Positions 55,960 through 64,000 of a DNA stretch of 64,000 bases are shown in pieces. The translations under genes and the position numbers were made by a program. The DNA comes from G965218495 sp965218495. Its GTDB lineage: Bacteria; Bacteroidota; Rhodothermia; Rhodothermales; Bin80. The stretch lies in NCBI GenBank assembly GCA_965218495.1, contig OZ244626.1, forward strand, positions 3,844,001 through 3,908,000, written 5' to 3'. The notes beneath the pieces are model-generated. The model was not told where the DNA came from and searched no databases. It was given only the letters and a program-made list of their open reading frames with translations. Within the stretch, counting starts at the first letter, position 1, and each line of letters begins with the position of its first letter.

Positions 55960-56211
55960 ATGGACCACTTATGCCCGGTCTGTTCGCGCAAGGCGCGCCC
56001 TCCGGTGTACGGCTTCAACTCCTCGCACCACTGCTGCAATCAGTGCGGGGCCTTCAAGGTGAGCGGCTCAGCCATGCCCCTTCTGGAGTCGAAGAAATAC
56101 AGTACCACAGAAGCCAAGGCGAAGCTCTCCAAGTGGATCTCCGCAGAGAACCACGCTGGAGTTGTACCTATGGTCTACCCCACCACGCTGGAAGGCGTTA
56201 TCGGCACATGA
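55960..56211 (+). CDS. Small zinc-ribbon protein, orphan
   Basis: 83 residues with two CxxC knuckles, HLCPVCSRKARP and CCNQCGAFKVSG, then KYSTTEAKAKLSKWI. The spacing suits a zinc ribbon. No family is recognised. It is the first of three small plus-strand genes. Confidence 0.6.
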   Translation: MDHLCPVCSRKARPPVYGFNSSHHCCNQCGAFKVSGSAMPLLESKKYSTTEAKAKLSKWISAENHAGVVPMVYPTTLEGVIGT

Positions 56212-56224
56212 ACCGGCTTGACAC

Positions 56225-56356
56225 ATGAAACCTCGCAATCCACCTCGCAAGCCCGGCTTGAAGGCTACCTACGGCGATTCTACCATCGATGAGATGGCCT
56301 CAAGGGTCCGAACTACTGGCCAAAGCGGAATGCCGGACCGCCGGCGGAAGCGGTAA
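56225..56356 (+). CDS. Very small basic orphan ORF
   Basis: 43 residues, MKPRNPPRKPGLKATYGDST then IDEMASRVRTTGQSG, ending in RRRKR. It begins 13 bases after the zinc-ribbon stop, which is the main reason to consider it real. No homology is recognised. Confidence 0.35.
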   Translation: MKPRNPPRKPGLKATYGDSTIDEMASRVRTTGQSGMPDRRRKR

Positions 56357-56388
56357 CGCGCCATCGACGCACACAAACCTCCATCGTC

Positions 56389-56739
56389 ATGAACTGGACT
56401 AAAATCGTTCCCGGCGTGACCATAGGTGGTCATGTTTGCATCCCTTTTGATCAGCCTTTTCGCATCCGCAAAAGTCTGAGCTCGGCGATTACCGGCCTTC
56501 GCACGGTGGTCAGTGATCTGTCAAGACATGTCTCTGGACTGTCAGAGCGTGTCGGACGCATCGAAACGCAAATGGACAGGAGCCAGACCCTCAAAGGAAT
56601 GATGGGCTTGATGGCTTCCACCATGCAAAGCTCATTTCAAGGACTTACCGTACCGGAAGCACTAACAACTTCGCCCTCATACCCCCCTCCCCGGGCCCAT
56701 CAACCGGGGTATATAATTCCCTTTGATAATTACCCTTAA
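56389..56739 (+). CDS. Hypothetical protein with short coiled coil
   Basis: 116 residues. Residues 30-66 (LSSAITGLRTVVSDLSRHV, SGLSERVGRIETQMDRSQTL) have a heptad pattern typical of a coiled coil. The tail is Pro-rich (TSPSYPPPRAHQPGY). No family is recognised. It lies just upstream of recombinase 2 and may be a cassette gene. Confidence 0.5.
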   Translation: MNWTKIVPGVTIGGHVCIPFDQPFRIRKSLSSAITGLRTVVSDLSRHVSGLSERVGRIETQMDRSQTLKGMMGLMASTMQSSFQGLTVPEALTTSPSYPPPRAHQPGYIIPFDNYP

Positions 56740-56753
56740 CGAACGTAGCTGCC

Positions 56754-57629
56754 ATGAAGGCAATGACCCCCGCGGCCGCGCTGCCGGTGGCGCCGAGCAG
56801 CCGCCAGGCCGCACTCATCAGTGCCTCGCTCTCGGCCAACACCCGGCGGGCCTACCGCTACGCATGGGATTCCTGGCTGGCCTGGCTGGGGGACCAGCCA
56901 GGCTCGGACGCCACCCTGAGCGCGTACCTCGCTGCACTGCATGAAGCGGGCAAGGCGCCCGCCACCTGTGCCCTGCACGCAGTGGCCCTGCGCTTCGCCC
57001 ACCGCGTGGGTGTCCAGAGCGCACCCGCACCCGGGCCGCTCACGGAGCGGGCACTGGCAGGCATCCGCCGGGAAGGACGCACCCGCGGCCGCGGAAAGGT
57101 CAAGGGCATCACGTGGGCACAGGCCGACGCCACCGTGCAGGTGGCCGCGCAAGCCGGCCTCTCCGGACTCCGTGATGCGGCCCTGGTGGCCACCATGTCG
57201 GACGCCCTGCTGCGGGCATCGGAAACAAGCGCGCTCACCGTGGCCGACATTCAGGGCCAGCCGGACGGCTCGGGCCTGCTCACCCTCATGCGCTCAAAGA
57301 CAGACCAGGAGGGAAAGGGCAGCGCGCTGTACCTCGGGCCGCCCACCATGCAGCGCATCACGGCCTACCTGCAGGCTGCGTGCATATCGAAAGGGCCGCT
57401 CTTCCGGCGCATCCGCAGCGGGGGGCGGGTAACACCATCCGCGCTCACGCCCACCAGTATCCGGCGCATTGTTCGCGGCCGTGCTGCCGGCGCCGGGCTC
57501 CAGGGCCGCTACAGTGGGCACAGCCTCCGGGTGGGCAGCGCCCAGTCACTCATAGAGCGCGGGGCCACGCTGCCGGAAGTACAGCTGGCCGGACGGGGTG
57601 CCGTCGCGCGCCTCAGGTACGCCACGTAG
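56754..57629 (+). pseudogene. Tyrosine recombinase 2, catalytic Tyr deleted
   Basis: 291 residues. The N-terminal SAM-like core-binding domain is SANTRRAYRYAWDSWLAWLG. The catalytic domain has ALLRASETSALTVADI (Arg) and GHSLRVGSAQSLIERG (His-x-x-Arg). The end reads PEVQLAGRGAVARLRYAT. In recombinases 1 and 3 the stretch between two AGR words contains ALYARNQ with the catalytic Tyr; here the two AGR words are fused, as if a deletion between short direct repeats removed it. It is therefore probably inactive although the frame is open. Confidence 0.82.
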
Positions 57630-57689
57630 GCGGCGCCATCTCGCTGGAGGCCGACGTCAAGATCTCGATGTTGTGGTCCCGGTCGGTGC

Positions 57690-57880
57690 TACGACAACAT
57701 CCAGATCGAGCGCCTTTGGCGTAGCGTAAAGTACGAAGAGGTGTACCTGAACGAATACGCGACACTGCACGAAGCACGGGCCCGGCTGCAGGCATACTTC
57801 ACCTACTACAACCATCAGCGTCCGCACCAAGGCCTGCAACGCCGTACGCGGTGTACACAGGCCTGCTGGAAGCCGACCAG
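57690..57880 (+). pseudogene. IS3-family transposase OrfB fragment
   Basis: The end of an IS3-group integrase domain is readable: YDNIQIERLWRSVKYEEVYL, EARARLQAYFTYYNHQRPHQGL. Only the last 60 or so residues remain, without ends. Confidence 0.85.
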
Positions 57881-58131
57881 ACAGCGCTGTCAGCATGAAC
57901 GTGAACGCTATCCACACTGGGACAGCCTGGTCCCGCTACTACCCGTCATCCAGGAGGCAAGATTTTCGTAAAATGGCCGAAATCGTTTCCAGCGATTGGG
58001 ATACACTTCAAGATGCCGGCCGCACACAACCACAGGGCTCCAATCTAGACCTGCAAAGCCCTAATTGCTCCTTAATTAAATTTAAAAAACTGCCACAAAA
58101 ACGTTGATACATACCGGATGGAGGTCGCGAA

Positions 58132-58947
58132 ATGAGTACTGAGACGAGAATACTTCTGGCTTTGATGGCCGTGCTCGCGTTGTGCATATTCGCATGTATT
58201 GCTCTGAGCGCCCCTCCCATACTCACGGCCGTTTGTGTGGGCTTGATAGTAACGGCTATGTTGTACCGTTTTCTAGGCGGCGTTGAAGGGGCTTCATTCA
58301 AGGTTACGACATTCAAAGCAGGAGGTGGGGTTGCCGTTATGGCAATTGCGACACTGTTTGTTAACGGTGAGCTCGTTAAGCGGAATCCACTGATTGATCC
58401 GAGTCCCGAATCGTGGGTTGCACTCGACAGAAACGGTGCATTCACACCGGTCACCATTGGCGGGACAACGTATAGCCCAGATGTTTCTACGTTCCTGCGT
58501 GATGCCGTATGGCATGCCGATGATGATTCAGGGTTGATCAGGGTCATGGAGGGGAACTACGGCTTAGCAAGCCTCGATTTTGAGTCGCTAGGTCGATTGG
58601 GTCTCTTCGACTGGATCGAGATGAGCCAAGACAAAGGCATACAATTCACGGGCGAGCTAACTGCGGGGGCAGAATATGACTTGTTGCCAGTCTATCCCTT
58701 TAAGGTCCGAGCTACCCAGTTCAAGGACGAATACAACGGGTTCGATGTCTTGGACGCGCACGATCGGATTGTTTTCAGCCAGGGGTTGCTACGGACACGC
58801 AACTTCCAGCTCTTCGAATATGTGGGCGAGCACTATCTGATCTTCGTTTCGCGGGCGCGCCACAATGATCCCAATAAGGAGCCTTGGGCTGTCTTTGGCT
58901 TCACCCAAGTTGACCCAATACTAAGCCGGCAGCACTTCTCCGACTAG
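58132..58947 (+). CDS. Hypothetical two-helix membrane protein
   Basis: 271 residues. Two N-terminal membrane segments (ILLALMAVLALCIFACIAL and ILTAVCVGLIVTAMLYRFL), possibly a third near GGGVAVMAIATLFV, followed by a soluble domain of about 190 residues with no motif recognised. GGAGG lies 9 bases before ATG 58132. Base composition is lower in GC than the neighbours, suggesting recent arrival. It may be the cargo gene of the recombinase module. Confidence 0.65.
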   Translation: MSTETRILLALMAVLALCIFACIALSAPPILTAVCVGLIVTAMLYRFLGGVEGASFKVTTFKAGGGVAVMAIATLFVNGELVKRNPLIDPSPESWVALDRNGAFTPVTIGGTTYSPDVSTFLRDAVWHADDDSGLIRVMEGNYGLASLDFESLGRLGLFDWIEMSQDKGIQFTGELTAGAEYDLLPVYPFKVRATQFKDEYNGFDVLDAHDRIVFSQGLLRTRNFQLFEYVGEHYLIFVSRARHNDPNKEPWAVFGFTQVDPILSRQHFSD

Positions 58948-59218
58948 CGCCTCTGGACCACGCGGTCCGTGCTCTGTTTCTCTAAAGGGCGCTGCTACCG
59001 GACTATGCCTATTCCGGCGACTGAGCAGAAGCTTCCAGCAGCCGCGCCACGGCCCCGTGCCTGGCGCTGCGGGCGTAGCTGGGCCGGCATGGAGAGGGGG
59101 ACTTCCAGCGCCCGGCCTACTGCAGCTCAGCGAGGGAGGCACGGCGTTCAGTGAGGCTGTGCGGAGGACGGGTGCGGCATGGGAGTTCCACGGGCAAGAT
59201 TATTTGCCAGGGGAGGTC

Positions 59219-59365
59219 GCGAGAATCGCCGCAAGTCGGGTAAATACCCGATCAGACACCATTTGCGGCGACTCTGACGCACGCGGCGCCCTTAAACCGC
59301 GCCATTTCGTGCCCGTGAGGACGGTTTTAAGGCGACTCTCTGCGCTTTAGCGTGAAAACAGGTAA
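59219..59365. repeat. Structured repeat beside recombinase 3
   Basis: Second copy of the 48873-49015 repeat, with the same near-palindrome TCGGGTAAATACCCGA at 59236-59251 between arms AGAATCGCCGCAA and TTTGCGGCGACTCT. The following 130 bases up to the recombinase stop are also alike in the two copies. Confidence 0.75.
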
Positions 59366-59497
59366 CAACCTCAACGTACGCGCACGCAGGAGGCGCACAG
59401 GGCCCATAGCGGCCGCCCACAAGCCACTGTCATTGGTGGCGACCCTGGCTCGACCTATGTGCTGCCGGATTCGCCTCGAACTCTACCCGGCTGGCGA

Positions 59498-60450
59498 CTA
59501 CGTGAGGTACTTCGCGACGGCGCCCCGGCCGGCCAACTGGTTGCGTGCGTAGAGCGCGGGCATGGCGGCGGACTGCCAGCGCCCGGCGACCTGGAGCTCG
59601 GTGAGGCCGGCTCCTCTAGCGGCCAGGTCCTGCGCGCAGCCTACGCGCCCGGAGAGTGGCCGGCGAAGCGCCCCTCGATGCCGGCGGCTTCCGCGGCCGC
59701 CTTGATGCGGTTGGCGATGGTGCGCGCGGACATGGCAAATATCCGGTCCTCGGGCTGCGCGCCTGCGGGCCGGATGCGCTGCAGGCAGGTAGCGGTGTCG
59801 GGCGTGAGGTAGGCGACGTGTCCGCGCGCTTCCTGGTCGGTTTTGGAGCGCGCGGTGTGCAGCCTGCCGGAGCCGTCGGATGCTTCCACGGACAGGTCCT
59901 GCCACTGAAGGGCTGCGGCTTCGCTGCGGCGCAGGAGGCCATCGCGGAGTGTGCGCACGAGCGCGATATCCACGTGCTCGCGCCGGGTGGCGGCCTTGGC
60001 CGCTTCCATGCCGCGTCCCCGCCCGCGTCCTTTGCGGGGAGCGCAGGCGGTGGCTTCTATCTTGGCGATCACTTCGCAGGTGAGCCCGGTGACCTGCGCG
60101 GGCTTCTGGGGGCGCTCTCGCCGCAGCCCCCGCATGGCTTGGGCGATGGCGGGATCGCGCGTAAAATCGGCCGCGCCGGCTTCGCGGCAGGCGTAGCGCA
60201 GCGCGGCGATCAGTTGTTGTCTCCAGACGTCCGAGCGCGCGCTGGCCGGTCCGGAGAGGAAGGCCAGAAGCGTGAGGGTGTGATTCCAGGGGCGGCCGCT
60301 GCTGTGCGCCCACTCCGCGTAGGTGTCAAGACGCAGCGTATAGGTGCCGATCGTGGCGCGGCTCAGGGCGGCCTGCAGCACGGCCGCGATGCGCGCGGCT
60401 TCTGCGGGGGCCACCTGGCTGGCTGCGCCAGGGACAGTGGCAGGGAGCAT
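59498..60450 (-). pseudogene. Tyrosine recombinase 3, frameshifted before the catalytic Tyr
   Basis: It starts MLPATVPGAASQVAPAEAAR at 60450. Core-binding domain RATIGTYTLRLDTYAEW; catalytic Arg in LLRRSEAAALQWQDL; ARSKTDQEARGHVAYL. At about 59655 two extra bases change GRFAGHSGRVG into GRFAGHSPGARR, so the frame with GRVGCAQDLAARG and MPALYARNQLAGRG (Tyr) to 59498 is lost. It is otherwise full length. A sequencing error cannot be excluded. Its closest relative is recombinase 1. Confidence 0.85.
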
Positions 60451-60510
60451 GGGGCGGGGCCTAGGGTAGCGCAGGAGACGGCTTTCTCCTAGGCCTCAGC
60501 GGCCGAATAG

Positions 60511-60536
60511 TTTCCGATAAGTGTTATTATCGGAAA
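60511..60536. promoter_or_regulatory. Perfect 10-bp inverted repeat upstream of recombinase 3
   Basis: TTTCCGATAA, six-base spacer GTGTTA, TTATCGGAAA. The arm-spacer-arm size resembles the core site of a tyrosine recombinase (dif-like), but an operator is equally possible. It lies 61 bases upstream of the recombinase start. Confidence 0.5.
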
Positions 60537-60682
60537 TGTTTTAGGCCCCAAAAAACGGCAATGAAGGGCCGGCAGGGCGCCCTGCACGGGGGCGGAGATC
60601 ACCGCGCGAAAAAAAGAGGCTCTTCATGGAACTAGTACTGGGCGGCCTACCTTTAAGACATGTCATCCATACACCATGCCCT

Positions 60683-61345
60683 ATGCTACGTTCTACGCAT
60701 CGTTCTGTGCTTTTCGTTTCATTCGCGCTACTGCTGACGGTGCATGTAGCCATGGGACAGTCATGGAGCGGCGGCGGAGGGGGATATGGCGATACCGATG
60801 GCAACTCCATGGGCCTTTATTTCGGGACGAATGAGAATGGTGCATATGACCAGGTGCTGGACAAGCCGTTCATCATCGTAGAGGGCTTTGATCAAAATAA
60901 TAGTAGAAACGCAGACTGGTATTATTCGATGGCGCCGTCCTTCTTTGACAAAGCAAGGAGGGCAGGAGCGGATGTTCTGATCTTGGACTTTGCTAACGCG
61001 CTAGCGGACATGCTCGAGAATGCGGCCGTAGTAAAGCGTGCCGTGCGGCACATCGGCGATATAAAGACGGGCAGCACCCAGATCCGGGTTGCGGGCATAA
61101 GCATGGGAGGCGTTATCGCGCGCTACGCTCTGGCGGATGGAAGCGGGCTAGACGTGTCCCACTATGTCTCGCTGGATGCTCCCCACCAGGGGGCGGCGAT
61201 AGACGGAGATTTGCTTACTTGGATCCAGGATCCTCCTGGTCAAATTGGTTTAGTCCATGCATTAATGACCAACGTCGTACGTTCTTATCGGACTTTGCTG
61301 AAGGAAAAAGCAGTGAAGCAGATGCTCGTATACAATCCCTACTCC
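60683..61345 (+). pseudogene. Secreted alpha/beta hydrolase, truncated at the island edge
   Basis: The signal peptide (MLRSTHRSVLFVSFALLLTV then HVAMGQ) starts at ATG 60683. An alpha/beta-hydrolase core of the PGAP1/LCAT type follows: KPFIIVEGFDQNN, VLILDFANALADM, nucleophile elbow AGISMGGVIARYAL (GxSxG) and SLDAPHQGA. The protein stops being hydrolase-like after MLVYNPYSNGD and ends nine residues later in sequence that belongs to feoB on the other strand, so its C-terminal part is lost. Confidence 0.75.
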
Positions 61346-61484
61346 AATGGCGACCCGGATAATTCGCTATGCGCTGCTTGAGGCCTGTCAGCAGGTTGAA
61401 GACGGTAGTCTTCCCTACGTTCGGGTTACCAGCGAGCGCCACTCGGCGCGGCGAATGTGTCCGATTCGTGGTGGGCTGCGCCAC
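61341..61484 (-). pseudogene. feoB: feoB, N-terminal fragment
   Basis: The start of the ferrous iron transporter: MAQPTTNRTHSPRRVALAGN, then PNVGKTTVFNLLTGLKQRI and ANYPG (G1 P-loop and G2-proximal region). FeoB normally continues GVTVE; here it changes to unrelated sequence (RHWSRD), which is the reverse of the truncated hydrolase gene. All of the G domain after G1 and the membrane part are gone, so ferrous iron uptake by this copy is lost unless another feoB exists. It lies 3 bases after feoA. Confidence 0.88.
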
Positions 61485-61487
61485 GAG

Positions 61488-61715
61488 CTACGACCTGAAC
61501 TGTTCAATGGTTATCAGTGCAGCTTCGGCTCTTCGAATGGAGAGGCGGTAGCCACGGACCCTGAGGTCTAAGGGATCCCCCAATGGAGCCAGACGCAGCA
61601 CTTCGACCATCGTCCCCGGCAAAAGGCCCATCTCCAACAGGCGTGACGGTGTATTCCCCTCCACTATGCCGGTGATCGTCCCGCGCTCTCCCGGCTTGAG
61701 ATCGTTCAGCGTCAT
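61488..61715 (-). CDS. feoA: FeoA family protein
   Basis: 75 residues with an SH3-like fold: LNDLKPGERGTITGIVEGNT, RLLEMGLLPGTMVEVLRLAP, LGDPLDLRVRGYRLSIRRAE. Cytosolic partner of FeoB. It overlaps the upstream FeoA-like gene by 4 bases and is followed by the truncated feoB. Confidence 0.92.
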   Translation of the reverse strand: MTLNDLKPGERGTITGIVEGNTPSRLLEMGLLPGTMVEVLRLAPLGDPLDLRVRGYRLSIRRAEAALITIEQFRS

Positions 61716-61960
61716 TCCGCGATAGACGTGCCGAGAATTCTACGCGCCATCTCCTCGCGCAAGCAGACACGGGCCCCGGCGACACGAACAATCACGTCGC
61801 CCTTGTTTCTGAGCATATTTACCAGCACCCCTTCGCGGACGCCGACGTCGCGAAGTCGACCCGCTGCCTCCCCCTGAACGGCTTGGACCAGAAAGCACTC
61901 CCCGTCCCTGCAGGCTGACAGGGCAAGGTCCGGGTTGCAGTATCGGCAGCGCGTGTCCAT
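61712..61960 (-). CDS. Second FeoA-domain protein with N-terminal cysteines
   Basis: 82 residues. MDTRCRYCNPDLALSACRDG gives a Cys-rich start that may bind metal; then a FeoA-like SH3 domain, GEAAGRLRDVGVREGVLVNM and RVAGARVCLREEMARRI. It leads the feo operon, and its stop overlaps feoA as ATGA. Two FeoA-type genes before feoB are known in several bacteria. Confidence 0.82.
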   Translation of the reverse strand: MDTRCRYCNPDLALSACRDGECFLVQAVQGEAAGRLRDVGVREGVLVNMLRNKGDVIVRVAGARVCLREEMARRILGTSIAE

Positions 61961-62136
61961 CGCGGCTAATTATATCTATTTAGATTGAATAAAAATAGTG
62001 CTTTCGCGGGGCAATTTGCCGCGCGGCGACATAAAAAGGCACTGCCGGTATGAATTGCCGTGGAATTGCGCCCGGGATGTGCCCGTATCGGTGCCCGCTG
62101 CGGCTAACTTCGCTCCTCCACCCAGTCGGACCAATT
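61961..62136. promoter_or_regulatory. Divergent region between feo operon and proS
   Basis: 176 bases. On the feo side an AT-rich stretch (61970-62000) contains ATTTAGATTGAATAA, a weak dyad that could bind a DtxR/MntR-type metalloregulator; this is a guess. The hairpin CGCGGGGCAATTTGCCGCGC occurs at 62007-62026. Confidence 0.35.
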
Positions 62137-63921
62137 GTGCGCTTATCATCTTTTTTCGGCCAGACGCTGCGTGAAATACCAACCGAGGCGGATACGACCT
62201 CGTACGAGATGCTTCTGCGAGCGGGCTACATCCGCCAATTGGCGGCCGGGCTGTTTTCGTACCTCCCCGCTGCATGGCGCTCAATGCGCAAGATTGAACA
62301 AATCCTCCGTGAGGAGATGGATGCCATCGGCGGGCAGGAGATGTGCATGCCCGTAGTGCACCCTGCGGAGCTCTGGCAGGAAAGCGGGCGCTGGTATGAG
62401 ATTGGCGACCCCATGGCTCGCTTCAAAGACCGGCGTGGGAGAGATCTGGTCCTGGCGATGACTCATGAGGAAGTAGTTGCCAGCCTCTGCAAAACCGAAA
62501 TCCGCTCGTACCGGCAACTCCCGCAGATGGTCTACCACATGCAGACGAAATTCCGTGATGAGCCGCGTGCGCGGGGGGGACTGATACGCGTGCGAGAGTT
62601 TGTCATGAAGGACTCGTACACGCTAGACCTTGACTATGCCGGCCTGCAAACCCAATACGAGCGGCATTTCGACGCCTATTATCGTATCGGCGCGCGCTGC
62701 GGTTTGCCGTTGGTGGCCGTGCAGAGCGATCCTGGCATGATGGGCGGCAAGATGGCACACGAGTTTATGTACGTGAGCCCAATTGGAGAGGATGCGCTGG
62801 CAATCTGCGAAAAGACAGGCTACGCCTCCAACCTGGAGATTGCCGAGTTCCGCAAGGATCCCGGCGACAACGGACCGCCGCAACCGCTTGAAAAGGTCCA
62901 CACGCCGGGCACGGCTACAATTGAAGAGTTGGCAGCATTCCTAGGCATTTCTAAGCGCCAGACCGGCAAGATGGTGTTCTTCGTGGGTGACTTCGGCCCC
63001 AATGAATCCGAAAAACTTGTGGTGGGACTTGTCCGTGGCGACATGGATATCAGTGAAGTGAAGCTCCGCCATAGTGCAGGCGCCCGCGGGCTGCGCCCGG
63101 CAGAGCCGGAGGAGATCGCTGACGTGGGCGCCGTCCCGGGCTACGCGTCCCCGCGAGCCCTCGACCGATCCAAGGCGGTTATTGTGACCGATGACCTCGT
63201 GGCCGCTTCCACCAACCTGGTCGTAGGCGCAAACGAAGCGGACTACCATTACACCGGTGCCAACTACGGACGGGACTTTGATGGCGACATCGTGGCCCCT
63301 ATCGCAGCCGCCTATGAAGGCGCGCCCGATCCCATCGCCGGCGCGCCAATCAGTATAACGCGCGGCGTTGAGGTTGGCAACATCTTTCAATTGGGTACAC
63401 GATATAGCGGATCACTGGGCGCCACGTACACGGACGTTAACGGCAATGAGCATCCCATCATCATGGGGTCTTATGGGATTGGCGTAGGCCGGATGCTGGC
63501 CTGCGTCGCACAGGAACACAGTGATGACTATGGCTTGGACCTGCCGGTTTCCATCGCTCCATGGCATGTGGTCCTAGTGTCGCTGGCACGAAAGGGCGCC
63601 ACTAAAGACAAAGCCGAGGCGCTCTACCAGTCGCTTCTCGACGCGGGCGTAGAGGTTGTCTACGATGATCGCAGCGTAAGCCCCGGTGTTAAATTCGCCG
63701 ATGCGGACCTGCGCGGAATGCCTTTCCGGATGACGATTTCGGAGCGGTCCATCAAGCGGGGGGGCGTTGAATTCGGGCGGCGACGCACCAAGAGCGTCGA
63801 GATCGTACCGTTGGACCAGGCGGTGGCACGCGCACAACAAGCCATTCAAGATGCTATTAGGGAGCTCGCTCGCTCGCTGGAAGGGCTGCCTACCTGGGAT
63901 ACCCGAAAGGCGGGCACCTGA
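62137..63921 (+). CDS. proS: Proline--tRNA ligase
   Basis: 594 residues from GTG 62137 (VRLSSFFGQTLREIPTEAD); the upstream frame lacks homology. Class II motifs: SYLPAAWRSMRKIEQILREE (motif 1), TKFRDEPRARGGLIRVREFV (motif 2) and GSYGIGVGRMLAC (motif 3). A YbaK-like editing insertion lies between motifs 2 and 3 (KVHTPGTATIEELAAFLGIS ... VVGANEADYHYTGANYGRDF). A C-terminal anticodon-binding domain follows. Charges tRNA-Pro; a tRNA-Pro gene is elsewhere in this window. Confidence 0.96.
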   Translation: MRLSSFFGQTLREIPTEADTTSYEMLLRAGYIRQLAAGLFSYLPAAWRSMRKIEQILREEMDAIGGQEMCMPVVHPAELWQESGRWYEIGDPMARFKDRRGRDLVLAMTHEEVVASLCKTEIRSYRQLPQMVYHMQTKFRDEPRARGGLIRVREFVMKDSYTLDLDYAGLQTQYERHFDAYYRIGARCGLPLVAVQSDPGMMGGKMAHEFMYVSPIGEDALAICEKTGYASNLEIAEFRKDPGDNGPPQPLEKVHTPGTATIEELAAFLGISKRQTGKMVFFVGDFGPNESEKLVVGLVRGDMDISEVKLRHSAGARGLRPAEPEEIADVGAVPGYASPRALDRSKAVIVTDDLVAASTNLVVGANEADYHYTGANYGRDFDGDIVAPIAAAYEGAPDPIAGAPISITRGVEVGNIFQLGTRYSGSLGATYTDVNGNEHPIIMGSYGIGVGRMLACVAQEHSDDYGLDLPVSIAPWHVVLVSLARKGATKDKAEALYQSLLDAGVEVVYDDRSVSPGVKFADADLRGMPFRMTISERSIKRGGVEFGRRRTKSVEIVPLDQAVARAQQAIQDAIRELARSLEGLPTWDTRKAGT

Positions 63922-64000
63922 GCGGGAAGGTCATCTGGTACGGGGCGCAAGGGAGTCTGTAGCAGACCAGCCTAGAAAGGGCCGCATACAGGTGGAGCGC
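63922..64000. other. Sequence after proS, nothing recognised
   Basis: 79 bases to the window end with no feature that can be supported. Confidence 0.4.

Overview
The window is one contiguous stretch of a bacterial chromosome with moderately high GC. The organism is most likely a member of the Bacteroidota/Rhodothermota/Balneolota group. The evidence is a Gld-type ABC-2 cluster, a protease with a type IX secretion C-terminal sorting domain, a TonB-dependent receptor, and Lol-like ABC genes. Shine-Dalgarno motifs are visible at several starts. Taxonomy is an inference.

Layout. 1-29003 is mostly a normal gene-dense backbone: htpG (partial), DUF4340 and gldG/gldF/gldA-like genes on the minus strand; a frameshifted GH88-like gene; a sulfatase; an aldolase-family gene; an ARPP-1-like gene split by two adjacent group II introns (9315-11559); tRNA-Pro(CGG); then metabolic and envelope genes, including cysQ-like, acyltransferase, alcohol dehydrogenase, TonB receptor, amidohydrolase, GH13 amylase, a LolA-like/FtsX/FtsX/LolD-like/beta-barrel operon and two OsmC genes.

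29142-44077 is a dense nest of mobile elements. Intron A (its maturase gene interrupted by an IS1111-type element that itself carries a second IS110-type element) is followed two bases later by intron B. Intron B contains intron C (which contains an ORF-less copy of intron A) and an IS4-family element (which contains an IS1380-family element). Intron D and half of an IS256 element follow.

44078-61345 is an accessory island. It holds a cut-down beta-barrel gene, a large subtilase with 13 near-identical leucine-rich repeats, three related tyrosine recombinases that are each broken differently, structured repeats beside two of them, a complete IS256 element encoding an apparently dead transposase paralogue translationally coupled to the live one, an IS1111 element, a RelE-like toxin and several small orphan genes. 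The right edge cuts feoB after its P-loop.

61341-64000 returns to backbone: truncated feoB, two feoA-type genes and proS.

Best candidates for undescribed biology: (i) the two-ORF IS256 element with a catalytically dead DDE paralogue; (ii) the intron pair A-CG-B found at two unrelated loci, one inside a coding frame that double splicing would restore; (iii) an intron with two consecutive domain VI-like 3' ends; (iv) a 231-bp tandem duplication in the noncoding end of an IS110-family element, where a guide RNA might lie; (v) cassette-like repeats flanking the LRR subtilase.
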